A stretch of DNA of 64,000 bases from an uncultured Verrucomicrobiota bacterium (GTDB lineage: Bacteria; Verrucomicrobiota; Kiritimatiellia; CAIQIC01; Lenti-01). Location of the stretch: positions 1 through 64,000 of the forward strand of contig CALMBO010000012.1 in the NCBI GenBank assembly GCA_937860055.1. Reading direction: 5' to 3'. Shown one piece after another: positions 50,295-59,524 of this stretch. Numbering within the stretch: position 1 is the stretch's first letter; every line of letters starts with the position of its first letter. The notes beneath the pieces were generated by a model. The model ran no database searches. It worked only from the letters and a program-made list of their open reading frames with translations, and had not been told where the DNA came from. Made by a program: the position numbers and the translations under genes.

Positions 50295-51749
50295 ATGCCG
50301 CAACCTTCTCCTTTCGTTGAGGTTGCGGAGTTCGAGCGGCGGATTTCCCGGCCCAAGTCCCCTGAGGCGGGGGTGGCGGATTTCTTTGGAGGAAAGGCGA
50401 TTTGGGCGGTCCGCGTACCGGCCCGGCTGGATGTGATGGGGGGCATCGCCGACTATTCGGGGGCCCATGTCTGCGAGGCGACGCTGGGCCGGGGCATTCT
50501 CGTCGCCGTGCAGCCGCGGGAGGACCGCCTGCTGCGCATCCGGACCCTTTCCCTGGGGCCGGGGAGCCTGCCGGTGGAGACGAGCATTCCGCTGGACTAC
50601 TTTGGATCGCGCGGGAAATCCGCCTCCTACGACGAGGTCCGGGCGTTGTATCGCGGCAATCCGCTGGCGTCGTGGGCCGCCTATGCGGGGGGGAGCCTGT
50701 TTGCGCTGGCCAAGGAGGAGTCTCTTTGGCTCCGTTCCGGCTTCGATATCCTGTTGTTGAGCGCGGTGCCGATGAATGCCGGCATCGCCAGTTCGGCGGC
50801 GGTGGAGATGGGAACGCTGTGCGCGCTCAACGCCTGCCTGGGGCTCGGGCTGGACGCGGCGCGCCTCGCGCGGATCGGGCAGGTGGCGGAGAACCGCGTG
50901 GTGGGCGCGCCCTGCGGCATCATGGACCAGATCGCGGTCACCAGCGGCCGGAGCGGGCAGCTGACCCACATCCTGTGCCGGCCGGGAAGGGTCGTGGGGA
51001 CGGTGGAGATTCCGCGGGGAACCGGGTTTGCCGGCATCAACTCCATGGTGCGCCATTCGGTGGCGGCGGCGCCCTATGGCGATGTGCGCATCGGGGCGTT
51101 CATGGGCAAGCGGATCCTCAACGCCCTCCGGGCGGAGAAGGGGCTTCCGCCGGTGAAGCATCTCACGGAGATTCCGGGCGCGGAGCTGGAGGCAATGGGA
51201 CGGCGGCTGCCCGAAGCCCTGACGGGCGCGGAATTCCTGGCCCGCCACCGGACGCACGGCGATCCGGCCACGGCGATCCGGCCGGCCGCGACCTACCGGA
51301 TCCGCGGGCCGGTCCGCCATGCGGTGCTGGAGAACGAGCGGGTGCTGCGGTTCATCGATGCGCTCCGCGCGGCGGCTCGGGGCGACGAAGCCGGCTGCAT
51401 CGCGGCGGGGAAGGAGATGTACGGATCGCACGGGAGCTATCGCGACGAGTGCCGCCTGTCCGTTCCCGAAGTGGATGCCTTGGTGGACGCGGTCCGCCGG
51501 CGCGGCGCGAAGAAGGGGCTCTACGGGGCCAAGATCACCGGCGGCGGCGCGGGCGGCACGGTGGCGGTGTTCGGCCGGTTGGATGCGCTGAAGAGGCACA
51601 TCCCGGAAATCGCGGCGGAGCACGCCCGCCGGCGCGGGACGGAGCCCGACGTTTTCTGGGGCACGTCGGCCGGCGCGATGGAGTTTGGCGCGCGGCGGTA
51701 CGAGCCTCGCGCAGGAGGATGGTCATGCCGGCAGGCGCAGGAGCGGTGA
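50295..51749 (+). CDS. GHMP-family sugar kinase (galactokinase-like)
   Basis: I prefer ATG 50295 with GAGAG upstream; ATG 50265 would add ten basic residues. The 484-residue protein has the GHMP motifs: a substrate-side line VRVPARLDVMGGIADYSGAH (like the galactokinase signature), the ATP loop PMNAGIASSAAVEMGTL, the CGIMDQIAVTSG line, and the C-terminal KITGGGAGGTVAVFG. It is longer than a typical galactokinase (about 390). Similar proteins include arabinokinase and glucuronokinase types. It is followed by a uridylyltransferase gene with a 25-base overlap, so it probably supplies a sugar 1-phosphate to that enzyme. Confidence 0.85.
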   Translation: MPQPSPFVEVAEFERRISRPKSPEAGVADFFGGKAIWAVRVPARLDVMGGIADYSGAHVCEATLGRGILVAVQPREDRLLRIRTLSLGPGSLPVETSIPLDYFGSRGKSASYDEVRALYRGNPLASWAAYAGGSLFALAKEESLWLRSGFDILLLSAVPMNAGIASSAAVEMGTLCALNACLGLGLDAARLARIGQVAENRVVGAPCGIMDQIAVTSGRSGQLTHILCRPGRVVGTVEIPRGTGFAGINSMVRHSVAAAPYGDVRIGAFMGKRILNALRAEKGLPPVKHLTEIPGAELEAMGRRLPEALTGAEFLARHRTHGDPATAIRPAATYRIRGPVRHAVLENERVLRFIDALRAAARGDEAGCIAAGKEMYGSHGSYRDECRLSVPEVDALVDAVRRRGAKKGLYGAKITGGGAGGTVAVFGRLDALKRHIPEIAAEHARRRGTEPDVFWGTSAGAMEFGARRYEPRAGGWSCRQAQER

Positions 51750-52627
51750 AAAAAGCGGTCATTCCGGTTGCGGGCATCGGGACGCGGCTGTTCCCGGCGT
51801 CGCAGGCGGTCAAGAAGGAGCTGATGCCGGTGGTGGGGCCCGACGGCATCGCCCGCGCGATGATCCATTACCATGTGATGGAGCTGGTCGACGCGGGCAT
51901 CGAGGAGATCTGCATTGTCACGCAGCCGGGCGACGAGGCGGCGATCCGCGCGTATTTCGCGGGGCCGGACCCCGATATTCTCCGGCGGCTGGCGAAGAAT
52001 CCGGCGCTGGAGGGGGAGGCGCGGCGCATGAGGGGGTTCGAGGACCGGCTCCGGTTCGCGGTCCAGGGGGAGCAGGAGGGCTACGGCCACGCGGTCTTCC
52101 AGAGCCGCGGATTCGCCGGCGGCGACATGGTGCTGCTGTGCCTGGGCGACCACCTGTTCCGCGGCGCGCCGGTTTCCCCCTATCGCGAATTGGCGAAAAT
52201 GGCCGGGCGCAGCGGCGGGCTCTCGGTTTCCGCCGTCAACCGGATCGGGCCGGCCCAGCTCAAGGGATACGGGACGATCGCCGGAACGCGGCGGAAGGAT
52301 TTTTCGCGGCTGATCGAGGTGGAGCGGATCGTGGAGAAACCGTCGACCGAACTGGCGCGCCGGGAACTGCGGGTGGATGGACTGGCCGCCGACGAATTCC
52401 TCGGCTGGTTCGGCATGCATCTGCTGGCGCCGTCGATCTACGACATCCTGGAGCAGATGATCCGGGACGACGTGCGGGACGACGACGAATTCCAGCTGAC
52501 GCGCGCCCAGGAGCTGCAGCGGGTGCGGGAAGGCTATCTCGCGCTGGAAATGACGTCCGCCGAGCGGTTCGATTTCGGGACGCCGGAGGATTATGTCGCC
52601 AGCCTCCGGCGGTTCGCCGGGGCTTAG
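51725..52627 (+). CDS. galU: UTP-glucose-1-phosphate uridylyltransferase (GalU-type)
   Basis: The start ATG 51725 is chosen because AGGAGG lies 6 bases upstream inside the kinase gene. The 300-residue nucleotidyltransferase shows KKAVIPVAGIGTRLFPASQ, KKELMPVV, the EEICIVTQPGDEAAI line, QGEQEGYGHAVFQSR and GDHLFRGAP. Lys/Asp metal and sugar contacts look intact. GalU makes UDP-glucose; other UDP-sugars are possible given the kinase next door. The stop overlaps the convergent lpdA stop by 4 bases. Confidence 0.9.
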   Translation: MPAGAGAVKKAVIPVAGIGTRLFPASQAVKKELMPVVGPDGIARAMIHYHVMELVDAGIEEICIVTQPGDEAAIRAYFAGPDPDILRRLAKNPALEGEARRMRGFEDRLRFAVQGEQEGYGHAVFQSRGFAGGDMVLLCLGDHLFRGAPVSPYRELAKMAGRSGGLSVSAVNRIGPAQLKGYGTIAGTRRKDFSRLIEVERIVEKPSTELARRELRVDGLAADEFLGWFGMHLLAPSIYDILEQMIRDDVRDDDEFQLTRAQELQRVREGYLALEMTSAERFDFGTPEDYVASLRRFAGA

Positions 52628-54057
52628 GCGCCCGACGCGGGGGGCTTGGCGGGGCGGTAGAGGTGGGCGCAGAGGCCTTCGTGGAGTTCGGCGGCCTCGC
52701 CGAGGGTTTCGGACAGCGTGGGATGGGGATGGATGGTGCGGGCGAGATCGGCGATGGTGGCGCCGGTTTCCAGAGCGAGGACGGCTTCCGAAATGAGATC
52801 CCCGGCGCCGGGGCCTGCGATGGCGACGCCCAGGAGCCTGCCGGAACCGGGGTCGGCGAGGATCTTGGTGACGCCGTCGGCGCGGTCGAGCGTGAGCGCG
52901 CGGCCGCTGGCGGCCCACGGGAACTTGGAGACCTTGACGGGGATTCCTTGCTCGGCGACCTGGGCTTCGGTGAGGCCGGTCCAGGCGATTTCGGGATCGG
53001 TGAAGACGACGGCGGGGACGTGCGCGGAATGGCGGGCCTCGCGGCCGGCGAGGCGCGCGACGAGCGCACGGGCTTCGTGCGTGGCCTTGTGGGCGAGCAT
53101 GGGGTTGCCCGCGACATCGCCGGCGACATGGATGTTGGGGTTGGCGGTGCGTCCTTCGGGGTTGGCGAGGATGAAGCCGCGTTCGCCGGCGGCGATGCCG
53201 GCGTGCTGGATCTGGAGGCCGTCGGAGAAGGGACGGCGGCCGATGGCGACGAGGGCCTTGGAGAAGACTTCGTCGCGGGCTTCGCCGGTCTTGGTGTTTT
53301 CGAGGGTGATGCGGAGGCCGGCGGGGTCGTCGGCGATGCCGGCGACGCGGGTGTTCAGATGGATGGCGTGGAAGCGGGCGCGCAGGCGCTTGGAGAGGGG
53401 GACGATGAGGTCGCGGTCGACGCCGGGGAGGAGGCCGCCGGTCATTTCGACGACGGTGACGCGGGAGCCGAGGGCGGCGTAGACGGAGCCGAGCTCGAGG
53501 CCGATGTAGCCGCCGCCGATGACGAGGAGGTCGGCGGGGATCCCGGGGAGGTCGAGGGCGGCGGTGGAATCCCACAGGTGCGGATGGTTGGCGGGAAAGC
53601 CCGGCGGCAGGACGGGGACGGAGCCGGTGGCGAGCAGGAGGGTGCCGAAGTCGTGGGGCAGGATGGAGCCATCGGGGGCGGAGAGGAGGAGCTGCGCGGG
53701 CGAAGCGAAGGAGGCGCGGGCCTGCACGACGCGGACACCGCGGGACTTGGCGAGCTGGGCGAGGCCCTGGGCAAGGCGGTCGGTGACGGATTCCTTCCAT
53801 TCGCGCAGTTTTTCGAGGCGGATGGCGGGGGGGGCGAAATCGAGGCCGAGGGAGGCGGCTTCGCGGGCATCGGACAGGAGGCGGGCGGCGTGGAGGAGGG
53901 ATTTGGAGGGGATGCAGCCGCGGTGGAGGCAGGTGCCGCCGAGGGCGGGAGCGGAATCGACGAGGGTGGCGGCGAAGCCGAGGTCGGCGGCGAGGAAGGC
54001 GGCGGGGTAGCCGGCGGGACCGGCGCCGAGGATGGTGAGGGGCGGTTGCGCAGTCAT
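52624..54057 (-). CDS. lpdA: Dihydrolipoyl dehydrogenase
   Basis: The FAD enzyme reoxidises dihydrolipoamide in 2-oxoacid dehydrogenase or glycine cleavage complexes. The 477-residue protein starts TILGAGPAGYPAAFLAADLG (FAD site), with the redox disulfide in GGTCLHRGCIPSKSLLHAA (Cys43, Cys48). It also has VIGGGYIGLELGSVYAALGS (NAD site), and near the end HPHPTLSE with the catalytic His and Glu. ATG 54057 is very close to the promoter -10, suggesting an almost leaderless message. An upstream Met frame exists but crosses that promoter. Glycine cleavage partners are not in the window. Confidence 0.93.
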   Translation of the reverse strand: MTAQPPLTILGAGPAGYPAAFLAADLGFAATLVDSAPALGGTCLHRGCIPSKSLLHAARLLSDAREAASLGLDFAPPAIRLEKLREWKESVTDRLAQGLAQLAKSRGVRVVQARASFASPAQLLLSAPDGSILPHDFGTLLLATGSVPVLPPGFPANHPHLWDSTAALDLPGIPADLLVIGGGYIGLELGSVYAALGSRVTVVEMTGGLLPGVDRDLIVPLSKRLRARFHAIHLNTRVAGIADDPAGLRITLENTKTGEARDEVFSKALVAIGRRPFSDGLQIQHAGIAAGERGFILANPEGRTANPNIHVAGDVAGNPMLAHKATHEARALVARLAGREARHSAHVPAVVFTDPEIAWTGLTEAQVAEQGIPVKVSKFPWAASGRALTLDRADGVTKILADPGSGRLLGVAIAGPGAGDLISEAVLALETGATIADLARTIHPHPTLSETLGEAAELHEGLCAHLYRPAKPPASGA

Positions 54058-54065
54058 GATGGGAC

Positions 54066-54094
54066 AGGGTAGTTTTTGGGGGGTGGGCGGGCAA
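54066..54094 (-). promoter_or_regulatory. Promoter of lpdA, near-leaderless
   Basis: On the minus strand TTGCCC (54094-54089) and TACCCT (54071-54066) are spaced by 17 bases. Only 8 bases separate the -10 from the ATG at 54057, so transcription would start at or within about two bases of the start codon. Confidence 0.5.
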
Positions 54095-54106
54095 GGCGAA
54101 AGGAGA

Positions 54107-54151
54107 AGTTTTCCACAGCGTGGAAAAAAGTTTTCCATCGTGTGGAAAAGC
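54107..54151. repeat. Pair of 23-bp palindromes, locus 3
   Basis: Copy 1 is AGTTTTCCAC-AGC-GTGGAAAAAA (54107-54129). Copy 2 is AGTTTTCCAT-CGT-GTGGAAAAGC (54129-54151). Unlike loci 1 and 2, this pair lies between divergent genes, just upstream of the lpdA -35, so it cannot be a terminator for either neighbour. An operator role is possible. Confidence 0.7.
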
Positions 54152-54193
54152 CGCATGGGGCGCCTTCCCGCGCCGGAGGGGGAGAGAATCGGA

Positions 54194-54223
54194 TTGAACG
54201 GGGGGACGGGGATGGGGTAGGTT
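54194..54223 (+). promoter_or_regulatory. Promoter of the korD-korA-korBC operon
   Basis: TTGAAC (54194-54199) and TAGGTT (54218-54223) are spaced by 18 bases of G-rich sequence, 30 bases upstream of the korD start at 54254. Confidence 0.5.
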
Positions 54224-54253
54224 GAACTGGTTTTGCGGTATTTTGGAGAGAAC

Positions 54254-54502
54254 ATGAGCGAACAGGCGAGCGGATTCAAGCTTCCGTACCCGGCGATCGA
54301 CCCGCTGGAATGCAAGGCGTGCGGGCGGTGCATCGCGGCGTGCCCGAAGAAGGTCATCCGCATGGGCCAGAAGCTCAATGCGCGGGGCTACACGTTCGCG
54401 GAGTACCTGGGCGAGGGGTGCATCGGGTGCCTGAACTGCTTCTATGTGTGCCCCGAGCCGAACGCGATCGCGGTGCACGTGGACGCGAAGGAGGCCCGGT
54501 AG
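54254..54502 (+). CDS. korD: 2-oxoacid:ferredoxin oxidoreductase, ferredoxin-like delta subunit
   Basis: An 82-residue 2[4Fe-4S] protein. The eight ligands are Cys20, 23, 26, 30 ([12 protein letters not shown]) and Cys56, 59, 62, 66 ([12 protein letters not shown]). It passes electrons from the catalytic subunits to free ferredoxin. ATG 54254 follows TTGGAGAGAAC. It heads the operon; korA starts 3 bases after its stop. Confidence 0.93.
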   Translation: MSEQASGFKLPYPAIDPLECKACGRCIAACPKKVIRMGQKLNARGYTFAEYLGEGCIGCLNCFYVCPEPNAIAVHVDAKEAR

Positions 54503-54504
54503 CC

Positions 54505-55563
54505 ATGGCGACGCAACTGGTCAAGGGCAACACGGCGGTCATCATCGGGGCGCTGTACGCGGGGTGCGACAGTTTCTTCGGGTATCCGATCACGCCGGCG
54601 AGCGAGATCCTGCACGAGGCGGCGAAAAAGTTCCCGGCGGCGGGGCGGCGGATGGTGCAGGCGGAGAGCGAAGAGGCGGCGATCAACATGGTGTTCGGGG
54701 CGGGGGCGACGGGGCGGCGGACGATGACGGCGTCGTCGGGGCCGGGGATCAGCCTGAAGCAGGAGGGGGTGTCGTACCTGTCGGGGGCGCAGGTGCCGGC
54801 GGTGATCGTGGACATCATGCGGGCGGGGCCGGGGCTGGGGAATATCGGGCCGGAGCAGGGGGACTACAACCAGGTGGTGAAGGGCGGGGGGCACGGGAAC
54901 TACCGGAACCTCGTGCTGGCGCCGGCGAGCGTGCAGGAGATGTGCGACTTCACGCGGAAGGCGTTCGAGCTGGCGCAGAAGTGGCGGATGGTGGTGTTCG
55001 TGCTGGCGGACGGGGTGCTGGGGCAGATGATCGAGCCGCTGCGGTTTCCGGAGGCGAGCGTGGCGCCGGAGACGGACACGAGCTGGGCGGTGGACGGGAC
55101 GGCGGTGACGCGGCCGAACGTGGTGACGTCGATTTTCCTGAACTTCGACCAGCAGGAGGCGTTCAACCGGCAGCTGCAGGAGAAGTACGCGGCGGTGGAG
55201 GCGGCGGAGCAGGATTCCGAGGACTACCGGATGGAGGATGCGGACATCGGGCTGGTGGCCTACGGCATCAGCGCGCGCATCGCGCAGGGGGCGGTGGACG
55301 CGGCGCGGGCGGAAGGCATCCGCGCGGGGCTGTTCCGGCCGAAGACGCTGTATCCGTTCCCGAAGGACGCGCTGAACGCGTTCGTGGCGAAGGGCGGGAA
55401 GCAGCTGGTCAGCGTGGAGATGAGCAACGGGCAGATGCGCGACGACATCAAGCTGGCGGTCGAATGCCGCTGTCCGGTGCACCTGGCGAACCGGCTGGGC
55501 GGGAACCTGATCACGCGGGACGAAGTGCTGGCGAAGGTCCGCGAAGCGGCGAAAAAGGCGTGA
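54505..55563 (+). CDS. korA: 2-oxoacid:ferredoxin oxidoreductase, alpha subunit
   Basis: The 352-residue alpha subunit carries the pyrimidine-binding part of the TPP enzyme. It shows [28 protein letters not shown], the [19 protein letters not shown] line with the catalytic Glu, [12 protein letters not shown] and [20 protein letters not shown]. The C-terminal domain has [20 protein letters not shown]. The type acts on 2-oxoglutarate or branched-chain 2-oxoacids rather than pyruvate; the exact substrate cannot be fixed from the sequence. It is typical of anaerobes and lies 16 bases before the beta-gamma fusion gene. Confidence 0.94.
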   Translation: MATQLVKGNTAVIIGALYAGCDSFFGYPITPASEILHEAAKKFPAAGRRMVQAESEEAAINMVFGAGATGRRTMTASSGPGISLKQEGVSYLSGAQVPAVIVDIMRAGPGLGNIGPEQGDYNQVVKGGGHGNYRNLVLAPASVQEMCDFTRKAFELAQKWRMVVFVLADGVLGQMIEPLRFPEASVAPETDTSWAVDGTAVTRPNVVTSIFLNFDQQEAFNRQLQEKYAAVEAAEQDSEDYRMEDADIGLVAYGISARIAQGAVDAARAEGIRAGLFRPKTLYPFPKDALNAFVAKGGKQLVSVEMSNGQMRDDIKLAVECRCPVHLANRLGGNLITRDEVLAKVREAAKKA

Positions 55564-55579
55564 GGCCGGAGGGCGAGCG

Positions 55580-57001
55580 ATGGAAAAGGTGATCCAGACC
55601 CGGGGCCTCTACAAGACCTTCCCGCGCAAGGGCGGTTCGGCGCAGACGGCGACGCACTACTGCCCCGGCTGCGAGCACGGGGTGCTACACAAGCTGATCG
55701 GGGAGGCGCTGGCGGACCTGGGGCTGCAGGACCGGACGGTCGTGATCAGCCCGGTGGGCTGCTCGGTGTTCGCGTACTACTATTTCGACACGGGGAACAT
55801 CCAGGTGGCGCATGGCCGCGCGGCGGCGGTGGGCACGGGGATTTCGCGGACGAAGAACGACGCGGTGGTGATTTCGTACCAGGGCGACGGCGACTTGGCG
55901 TCCATCGGCCTGAACGAAACGCTGCAGGCGGCAAACCGCGGCGAGAAGATCGCGGTGTTCTTCGTGAACAACACGGTGTACGGCATGACGGGCGGGCAGA
56001 TGGCGCCGACGACGCTCGTGGGCGAGAAGACGGAGACGTCGCCGGAGGGGCGAGATCCGCTGCAGGCGGGCTATCCGCTGCACATGGCGGAGCTGATCAG
56101 CCAGCTGAAGGCGCCGGTCTACATCGCGCGGGTCTCGTTCTCGAACATGGCGAAGCTGCGGCAGGCGCGGCAGGCGATCCGCAAGGCGCTGGAGATCCAG
56201 CGCGACGGGAAGGGCTATGCGTTCGTCGAGGTGCTGATGGCGTGCCCGACCAACCAGAAGATGAACGTGGAGGCGGCGATCCGGTTCGTGTCCGAACAGA
56301 TGGAGGCGGAATATCCGCTCGGCGTGCTGCGCGACCGGTCCGGGGAGGCGAAGACCCTCGTGCGCGCGGAGAGCGATTACCGCAAGGAGACGCTGGACCG
56401 CCTGCTGCACCTCGACACGGACCGGGCGCCGGACGCGAAGCTGGATCCGTCGGCGCGGACGGTCAGCGTGAAGATGGCGGGGTTCGGCGGGCAGGGGGTC
56501 CTGAGCATGGGCGTGATCCTGGCGCGCACGGCCTGCGCCGCCGGCAAGTTCGTCTCCTGGTATCCCTCCTACGGTCCCGAGCAGCGGGGCGGGACGGCGA
56601 ATTGCGGCGTCGTGATCTCGGGCCAGCCCGTCGGTTCGCCGGTGGTGGCGGAGGCCGACGTGCTGGTGGCGATGAACCGGCCCTCGCTGGAGAAGTTCGC
56701 GGGCGAAGTGAAGCCGGGCGGGCTGTTGATTTACAACGCGGCGATCGGCGAATTCGCGGCGCCTGCGGGCGTGCGCGTCCTGGCGGTGCCGGCGCAGGAA
56801 CTGGCGAAGCAGGGCGGGAGCCCCCGCGCCTCGAACACGGCCATGGTCGGCGTGCTGGCGGCGCTGGGAGGCTTCGGCCTGCCCGACGCGGTCTATCGCG
56901 AGGCCATCGCAACCCACTTCTCCGGCAAGGAGTCGGTGGTGAAGCAGAACGAGGCGGTGTTCGAGCTGGCCCGGCAGTGGGGCGCGAAGCAGAAGCCCTG
57001 A
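55580..57001 (+). CDS. korB: 2-oxoacid:ferredoxin oxidoreductase, fused beta and gamma subunits
   Basis: A 473-residue fusion. Residues 1-285 are the beta subunit with the TPP motif (GDGD at 102-105, ending at Asn130-Asn131), HYCPGCEHG at 26-34 and a cluster-ligand Cys in SPVGCS. Residues 293-473 are the gamma subunit, starting [15 protein letters not shown] and including [18 protein letters not shown] and [13 protein letters not shown]. Gamma contacts CoA in this enzyme class. In most organisms these are separate genes. With korD and korA the set is complete. The linker (about 285-293) is short, and no internal start is obvious. Confidence 0.93.
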   Translation: MEKVIQTRGLYKTFPRKGGSAQTATHYCPGCEHGVLHKLIGEALADLGLQDRTVVISPVGCSVFAYYYFDTGNIQVAHGRAAAVGTGISRTKNDAVVISYQGDGDLASIGLNETLQAANRGEKIAVFFVNNTVYGMTGGQMAPTTLVGEKTETSPEGRDPLQAGYPLHMAELISQLKAPVYIARVSFSNMAKLRQARQAIRKALEIQRDGKGYAFVEVLMACPTNQKMNVEAAIRFVSEQMEAEYPLGVLRDRSGEAKTLVRAESDYRKETLDRLLHLDTDRAPDAKLDPSARTVSVKMAGFGGQGVLSMGVILARTACAAGKFVSWYPSYGPEQRGGTANCGVVISGQPVGSPVVAEADVLVAMNRPSLEKFAGEVKPGGLLIYNAAIGEFAAPAGVRVLAVPAQELAKQGGSPRASNTAMVGVLAALGGFGLPDAVYREAIATHFSGKESVVKQNEAVFELARQWGAKQKP

Positions 57002-57094
57002 CGGCTTCGCGGCCTGTCCGAACGATTGTCTTGCGTTTTCGGGGGGGAGCGGCGAGAATTCCGACCCGATTTTGAAACCCGAAATGGAGCATCT

Positions 57095-58009
57095 ATGGAC
57101 GAGCAGAATCCGAGTTCCGTGAATGAACCCCAGCCGCCGCCGGAGCAGGTTCCGCCGCCGGAGAGCACGGACGCGCAGCAGTTTTCGAAATGGATGGCGG
57201 AATACGGCCGGCCGGCGCTGATCGGGCTGGCGGTGGCCGTGGTGGTTCTGCTGGGAATCCAGGCCTGGCGCGGCCAGAAGGCCAGCAAGGCGGAAGCCGC
57301 CGTGCAGGCGTTGTTCCAGAGCCGCACCCCCGAGGAGCTGCAGCAGCAAGCCTTCTCCAGCCCCGAGTCCCCGACCGCCCCGATCGCGCTGGCGTCGGCC
57401 GCGGCGGAATTCTATGCGCAGGGACGCTACGACGAGTCGATGGCGGCCTATCAGCGTTTCCTGGGCCTCTATCCCGCGCACATGATGGCTCCCGATGCCA
57501 CGATGGGCATGGCCGCCAGCCTCGAGGCGCAGGAGCAGTTCGAGGAGGCCGCGGCCGGCTACGAGGCGTTCGCCCAGGCGAATCCGGCCAGCCCGCTGCG
57601 CCCGCAGGCGACGTTCGGCGCCGCGCGTTGCCGGGAGCAGCTCGGCCAGTTCGACGAGGCCCGTGCGCTCTATGAGGATTTCATCGCGGCGAATCCGGAC
57701 AGCACCTGGGTGGCGCAGGCGGAATCGGGCCTGCTGTTCCTGAAGAAGGCCGAGCGGGCCAGGAACGCCCCGGCGCCGGCCGCGGCGACCGCCGCCCCGA
57801 CGGCGGCCGAGGAAGTCCCGGCCGCGGCGGAGGAAGTAGCGGCGCCGTCCGCCGAAGAGCCGGTGGTGGAGGAGGCGGCCCCGGCCGGCGGGGAGGACGA
57901 GGCGGTGCAGGACGAGTCGAAGCCGAAGAAAAAGAAGTCCTCGAAGAAGAAAAAGCCGGCGGAAGAGCTGGCCGAGGAAGCGCCCGCCGGAGAGCCGGCG
58001 GCCGAATAA
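57095..58009 (+). CDS. Membrane-anchored TPR protein (YfgM/YbgF-like)
   Basis: A 304-residue protein starting at ATG 57095 with GGAG upstream. A Pro/Glu-rich cytoplasmic start is followed by a membrane helix at about 42-58 (PALIGLAVAVVVLLGIQAW). About three to four TPR-like units follow at 85-220 (AAAEFYAQGRYDESMAAYQR, ASLEAQEQFEEAAAGYEAF, GAARCREQLGQFDEARALYE). The tail (230-304) is Ala/Glu/Pro-rich with a Lys block KKKKSSKKKK. Such proteins chaperone secreted or outer-membrane proteins in the periplasm. Its link to the oxidoreductase operon upstream is only positional. Confidence 0.8.
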   Translation: MDEQNPSSVNEPQPPPEQVPPPESTDAQQFSKWMAEYGRPALIGLAVAVVVLLGIQAWRGQKASKAEAAVQALFQSRTPEELQQQAFSSPESPTAPIALASAAAEFYAQGRYDESMAAYQRFLGLYPAHMMAPDATMGMAASLEAQEQFEEAAAGYEAFAQANPASPLRPQATFGAARCREQLGQFDEARALYEDFIAANPDSTWVAQAESGLLFLKKAERARNAPAPAAATAAPTAAEEVPAAAEEVAAPSAEEPVVEEAAPAGGEDEAVQDESKPKKKKSSKKKKPAEELAEEAPAGEPAAE

Positions 58010-58031
58010 GAGAGGCATCGGAGCCGATGAG

Positions 58032-58066
58032 AAAGCGCCGGAACACCGCGAGGGTTCCGGCGTTTG
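58032..58066 (+). terminator. Terminator-like hairpin between the TPR gene and purB
   Basis: CGCCGGAAC (58036-58044) pairs with GTTCCGGCG (58054-58062) around a 9-base loop, flanked by AAA and TTT. The T-run is short, so it may attenuate rather than stop transcription before purB. Confidence 0.45.
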
Positions 58067-58088
58067 CATGGAGTGGAGGAAACAGGCC

Positions 58089-59390
58089 ATGATCGAGAGA
58101 TATACCCGGCCCGGAATGGGCGCGCTGTGGACCGACGAGCACAAGTTCCAGACGTGGCTGGCGGTGGAGCTGGCCGCGTGCGAGGCCATGGCCCGGGCGG
58201 GGATGATCCCCCGGAAGGACTGGGCGACGATCCGCCGCAAGGCGGCGTTCGACGTGAAGCGGATCCGGAAGATCGAGGCGGAGGTGCGGCACGACGTGAT
58301 CGCGTTCCTGACGAACGTGGCCGAAAACGTGGGCCCGTCGGCGCGGCACATCCACAAGGGACTAACGAGCTCCGACGTGGTGGACACGGCGCTTTCGGTG
58401 AATCTCGTGAAGGCGGCGGACCTGCTGATCGCGGGGGTGGAGAAGGTGCGGGCGGCGGCGGCGAAGGTGGCGAAGAAGCACGCCTTCACGCCGATGATCG
58501 GCCGGAGCCACGGCATCCATGCCGAGCCGACGACGTTCGGGCTGAAGATGGCGCTGATGTACGACGAATTCGGTCGCGCCTTGGCGCGGCTGAAGGCGGC
58601 GCGCGAGACGGTGCGGGTGGGCAAGCTGTCGGGCGCGGTGGGGACGCACGCGCATCTGGACCCGAAGATCGAGGCGGCGGCGTGCAAAAAGCTGGGTCTG
58701 GAGCCGGCGGCGGTTTCGACGCAGATCCTGCAGCGCGACCGGCACGCGGAATTCGCGGCGGCGGTGGCGCTGGCGGGGACGAGCGTGGAGCGCTGGGCGC
58801 AGGAGTTCCGGCACCTGCAACGTACGGAGGTGCGCGAGGTTGAGGAATTCTTCGGTAAGGGCCAGAAGGGTTCGAGCGCGATGCCGCACAAGAGAAACCC
58901 GGTCGTGGCCGAGCAATTGTGCGGGCTTGCGCGGGTGCTGCGCGGCTATGCGCTGGCGGCGATGGAAAACGTGCCGCTGTGGCACGAGCGGGACATCTCG
59001 CATTCGTCGGCCGAGCGGATCATCCTGCCGGACGCGACGATCCTGCTGGACTACATGCTGGACAAGCTGGCGGCGCTGGTGGCGGGGCTGAGGGTGGACG
59101 CGGGGCGGATGAAGGCCAACCTCGGCCTGACGCACGGGCTGATCCATTCGCAGCAGGTGCTGCTGCTGCTGGTGGAGAAGGGGGTGGCGCGGGAAGAGGC
59201 GTACCGCTGGGTGCAGCGCAACGCGATGGAATCGTGGCGTAGCGGGCGGCCGCTGCTGGAGCTGGCGGCGGCGGATCCGGACATTTCGAAAGTGGCCACG
59301 CGGCGGGAGCTGGCGGCGTGCTTCGACCTGAAGCGGCACTTCCGCGACGTGAAGCGGACGTTCCGCGCCGTGGGCTTGTTCTTGGAATAA
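58089..59390 (+). CDS. purB: Adenylosuccinate lyase
   Basis: Acts twice in purine synthesis, on SAICAR and adenylosuccinate. ATG 58089 is chosen because GGAGG lies 9 bases upstream; an earlier Met at 58068 has no such site. The 433-residue protein of the fumarase/aspartase superfamily has the signature loop GSSAMPHKRNP (261-271), the catalytic line TSSDVVDTALSVNLV, and GRSHGIHAEPTTFGLK with the catalytic His. Length fits the Bacillus-type enzyme. It ends in a convergent gap with the AEC carrier gene. Confidence 0.96.
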   Translation: MIERYTRPGMGALWTDEHKFQTWLAVELAACEAMARAGMIPRKDWATIRRKAAFDVKRIRKIEAEVRHDVIAFLTNVAENVGPSARHIHKGLTSSDVVDTALSVNLVKAADLLIAGVEKVRAAAAKVAKKHAFTPMIGRSHGIHAEPTTFGLKMALMYDEFGRALARLKAARETVRVGKLSGAVGTHAHLDPKIEAAACKKLGLEPAAVSTQILQRDRHAEFAAAVALAGTSVERWAQEFRHLQRTEVREVEEFFGKGQKGSSAMPHKRNPVVAEQLCGLARVLRGYALAAMENVPLWHERDISHSSAERIILPDATILLDYMLDKLAALVAGLRVDAGRMKANLGLTHGLIHSQQVLLLLVEKGVAREEAYRWVQRNAMESWRSGRPLLELAAADPDISKVATRRELAACFDLKRHFRDVKRTFRAVGLFLE

Positions 59391-59524
59391 GGCGGCGGCG
59401 CCTGCCGCCCGCCCATCGGAAATCTGTGTGCCATCGCCGTCAGGTCCCGCTCCGGGCAGTCCCGCATATTATAATAACCGGGACTTGGCGAACGGGCGGG
59501 TCGAGGTGGTGACGGGAGAGAAGA

